From positions 23,484,603 to 23,548,602 of the forward strand of contig CM060076.1 in NCBI GenBank assembly GCA_030533445.1: 64,000 bases of DNA, given 5' to 3'. Within the stretch, counting starts at the first letter, position 1, and every line of letters begins with the position of its first letter. The position numbers and the translations under genes are program-made. The notes under the pieces are model-generated. The model did no database searches. It was not told the origin of the DNA and was given only the letters and a program-made list of their open reading frames with translations. Shown here piece by piece: positions 61,566-64,000 of the stretch. The stretch is from Cyprinodon diabolis. Lineage: Eukaryota; Chordata; Actinopteri; Cyprinodontiformes; Cyprinodontidae.

Positions 61566-62938
61566 AATTATCCGTATTATTTTTTTATAAAATTTTTTAA
61601 TTGTCTGGCAATGTGGCAATAAGAATAACTGTCTTGATGCCAAAAAGAGCCCAACAGATTTTACTTTCACAAGTGGAGCAGTACGGCTATCGCCACAGTG
61701 TTCCGCTTGATTTATGCATATAAATTGGTTTATTATAATTATGCAGGGAGTTTTACAGATTATATGGACACTGCAATGTAAGTAGAACAGAAAAGGCAAA
61801 ATAGAAAAAAAGGAGTAATTATCCGTATTAGGTAATAATGTTAAAAGAGATCCATATGAATCAACAGCTGGAAGATGGAACATTTAAGTCTGACATAAAG
61901 TAAAAATACAAATCCACTAGCTAAGTAGGTAATAAACTTTATAGTACATATTTTTATTATCTGTTACTTTATAACTCATGCTCTGTTACGTTTGAAGCAA
62001 AGCAAAGTAGTCCCATAGCATTATACTGCACCTTGTTATCCCATGGAGATGGTTTATTCATGGTCGATGTGTAGCACAGAATTTTATTTGATACCTTGTC
62101 AAGGATTTTGTTTATATAATAAAACATGTAGTCAAAGTATTTATCAATACTCTGATGTTTCTGCAGGTGAAAATGCAGGATTAAGATGGTCCAAAGTTTT
62201 AGGGAGAATAAGAAATCTAGAATTAAGTAAAATATTTTTTCCTTGTATCTTTTTTTTTTTTTTACTCATCCTTGAACATTTATCCTTTCTACACATAAAA
62301 GATCACACTTGTGATTTCCATTTAAGCGTCAGGAGGAACAAAAATCGATCAACAGCAATCTCTGGGGACAACACTTGCTAATGTCACTGTGCTCCATCCA
62401 CTAATGCTCGGCCATTTTTATCTTCTCGCCTCTGTTCTTCTCTAATCTGCCTCCTGCCACTTCATCCTTGGCTCTCTGCTTATTGCTGAAGATATACGAT
62501 CGTCTGAGGAGAGACTGAACTAAAAGGTGAAGAGATTATTACAAATACGTCAATATACTTCAAGGTAGTGGAGCAGAACAGCAACAAACAAACAATTACA
62601 AAAGCTTTAGTTACTGAGGCAATCCCAGATTATGAGACCTGGAGCTGTGCTGGTTTGTCTAGGTCAAATGTGCTTATTGGAAGGTAAATATTTGCCAAGT
62701 TGGATTTTTTGTGACTGCTGTGTGAGAAAGTTGAAAAGTAGACAAGAAGGTCAATGATTCACCCATTTTGCAAGAGAAAATTGTTAACATGAGACAAACA
62801 GAAAGCTCAAAGTTGAGAATGTTAACACGTAGATCATGTTTCTTCATCTAATGTTCTTTTTTTTTAAGTCAAAAGGTTTAATAATCAACCCCAAAAGTGA
62901 GTAAGAAGAACAACTACAATGACTAAAATTTTTCTTAA

Positions 62939-63446
62939 AGCTACAGTGTGTAATTTTCAGCGACATCTAACGTCCAGACTGCAGACCGCAGCAACATGAA
63001 CATCTCCCCCCCACCGCTTCCCCCCCCAACAGTACGGCGAGCGTTACGGGACAAAATTTCTTCCACGACGTCCGCATCACCTACCTTCTCAAGTGATGAG
63101 GTTTGTTTACATAGATAATTTTACAGATAGTATTCTCAGGCATAATACTGCCATCTATTGTTCAGTACCGTCTCAGTTCATCTCTCTCAACTTGCCGTAG
63201 TTACTTTCGAGCGTAATGGGCGATCTCGCAATCGCTAGTTTGTTGGCTCTGCGCTGCCGTACCGCAAAGATGTCTGCCTCCATGGCTGCAAGACTCGCTC
63301 CTATGTAATTATAAATAACGAATTCTAAGGCAACGCAAATATTAAGGTTAAGAGGCTGAGCTCGTAGATGATGATAAATAACATAATTATGTATAATATA
63401 TTACATTTCTGACTGTATATCCCTGTAATTATTACACACTGTAGCT
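62939..63446. mobile_element. TTAA-flanked MITE, complete copy
   Basis: A 508-bp element with perfect 16-bp inverted ends (AGCTACAGTGTGTAAT at 62939-62954 and its inverse at 63431-63446). TTAA lies on both sides (62935-62938 and 63447-63450). TTAA duplications are typical of piggyBac-type movement, which is an inference here. It has no coding capacity. Its left ~200 bp are nearly identical to the copy at 63793. Confidence 0.8.
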
Positions 63447-63461
63447 TTAAAATAAGTGCAT

Positions 63462-63700
63462 TTGTGAATAGAGGAGGTAAGAAAGACACTTTGCCAATTA
63501 AAAAAGACAATTTACATTTGAAATAAGAAAAAAAACAATTGCATTGTCTTATTTCAAGTGCATATTATCTAATCATCTTATTTAACGAGTACAAATACTC
63601 ATTCCATTGGCAAATCATCTTATTTACCTACTCAGATTAAGGGTAAATACACTTAATTTAAGACATTTTCACTTATTTCTAGATCGTTTTTGCAGTTTAA
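63462..63700. repeat. AT-rich nonautonomous repeat between the two MITEs
   Basis: TTTGAAATAAG and CTTATTTCAAG are inverted, followed by CCATTGGCAAATCATCTTAT, CACTTAATTTAAGACATTTT and GTTTTTGCAGT, typical of a common fish repeat. Ends are approximate. Confidence 0.5.
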
Positions 63701-63792
63701 ACTTTCTTATAAAAGTCAATCAGTTGATCATTAATTGTTATGGTTTGTCATTTCTGCAGTCTTGTGCTTCAGATGCAACATCCTTTTCTTAA

Positions 63793-64000
63793 AGCTACAG
63801 TGTGTAATTTTCAGCGACATCTAACGTCCAGAACATCTCCCCCCACCGCTTCTCCCCCCAACAGTACGGCGAGCGTTACGGGACAAAATGTCTTCCACGA
63901 CGTCCGCATCACCTACCTTCTCAAGTGATGAGGTTTGTTTACATAGATAATTTTACAGATAGTATTCTCAGGCATAATACTGCCATCTATTGTTCAGTAC
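63793..64000. mobile_element. TTAA-flanked MITE, second copy, cut by window end
   Basis: It begins AGCTACAGTGTGTAAT directly after TTAA (63789-63792) and follows the first copy almost base for base, except for a ~21-base segment missing after CGTCCAG and a few substitutions in the C runs. It continues past the window. Confidence 0.8.

Larger units (their letters stand above)
56316..64000. other. Right-hand noncoding region
   Basis: No host exon recognised. It contains a CTCAAGTCCAGTCCTC-type repeat, a TA microsatellite, a hAT-like element with a nested SINE, two Tc1-like relics in opposite orientations, and a pair of TTAA-flanked MITEs, listed separately. The stretches 56.3-57.7, 58.1-59.2 and 61.6-62.9 kb show nothing recognisable. 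A 125-codon ORF at 57487-57864 ends inside the repeat at 57745 and has no family resemblance. Confidence 0.5.

Overview
The window reads as AT-rich nuclear DNA of a teleost fish. It holds one recognisable host gene, the 3' part of akap7 (A-kinase anchoring protein 7, AKAP15/18) on the + strand, set in long introns and flanks full of DNA transposons, miniature inverted-repeat elements (MITEs), tRNA-derived SINEs and older transposase and retroelement relics. The fish assignment rests on the transposon types (Tc1-like elements with about 200 bp IR/DR ends, teleost-type SINEs and MITEs) and on the split, intron-rich gene. No bacterial, plasmid or phage feature is present.

Layout. 1-16.3 kb: noncoding, probably an intron of a longer akap7 transcript, with two SINE relics, a MITE and an internally deleted Tc1-like element (11580-12300). 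16.3-17.0 kb: candidate promoter and the short-isoform first exon (ATG 16968, MGQLCC acylation signal, GT donor after 17016). 17.0-41.4 kb: intron sequence with a phase-compatible 36-nt candidate microexon (30794-30829), another dead Tc1-like copy and several MITEs. 41422-41636: terminal coding exon with the PKA regulatory-subunit-binding helix, followed by a ~2.1 kb 3'UTR ending near the AATAAA at 43705. The spliced short protein is 87 aa without the microexon and 99 aa with it. 43.7-64 kb: no host exon recognised, only stacked mobile elements.

The most striking mobile DNA is a pair of full-length Tc1-like transposons, each exactly 1612 bp, in opposite orientation about 3.5 kb apart. Each has 202 bp terminal repeats, TA duplications and an intact 346-codon DD34E transposase. 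I found three base differences between them, one of which changes an amino acid, so they are very young copies. The first abuts a decayed retroelement fragment with a GIY-YIG-nuclease-like tail. At the right end two near-identical TTAA-flanked MITEs lie ~340 bp apart, the second cut by the window edge.

I see no convincing undescribed biological system. The points most worth checking are the alternative akap7 architecture and the inverted pair of apparently intact transposons.
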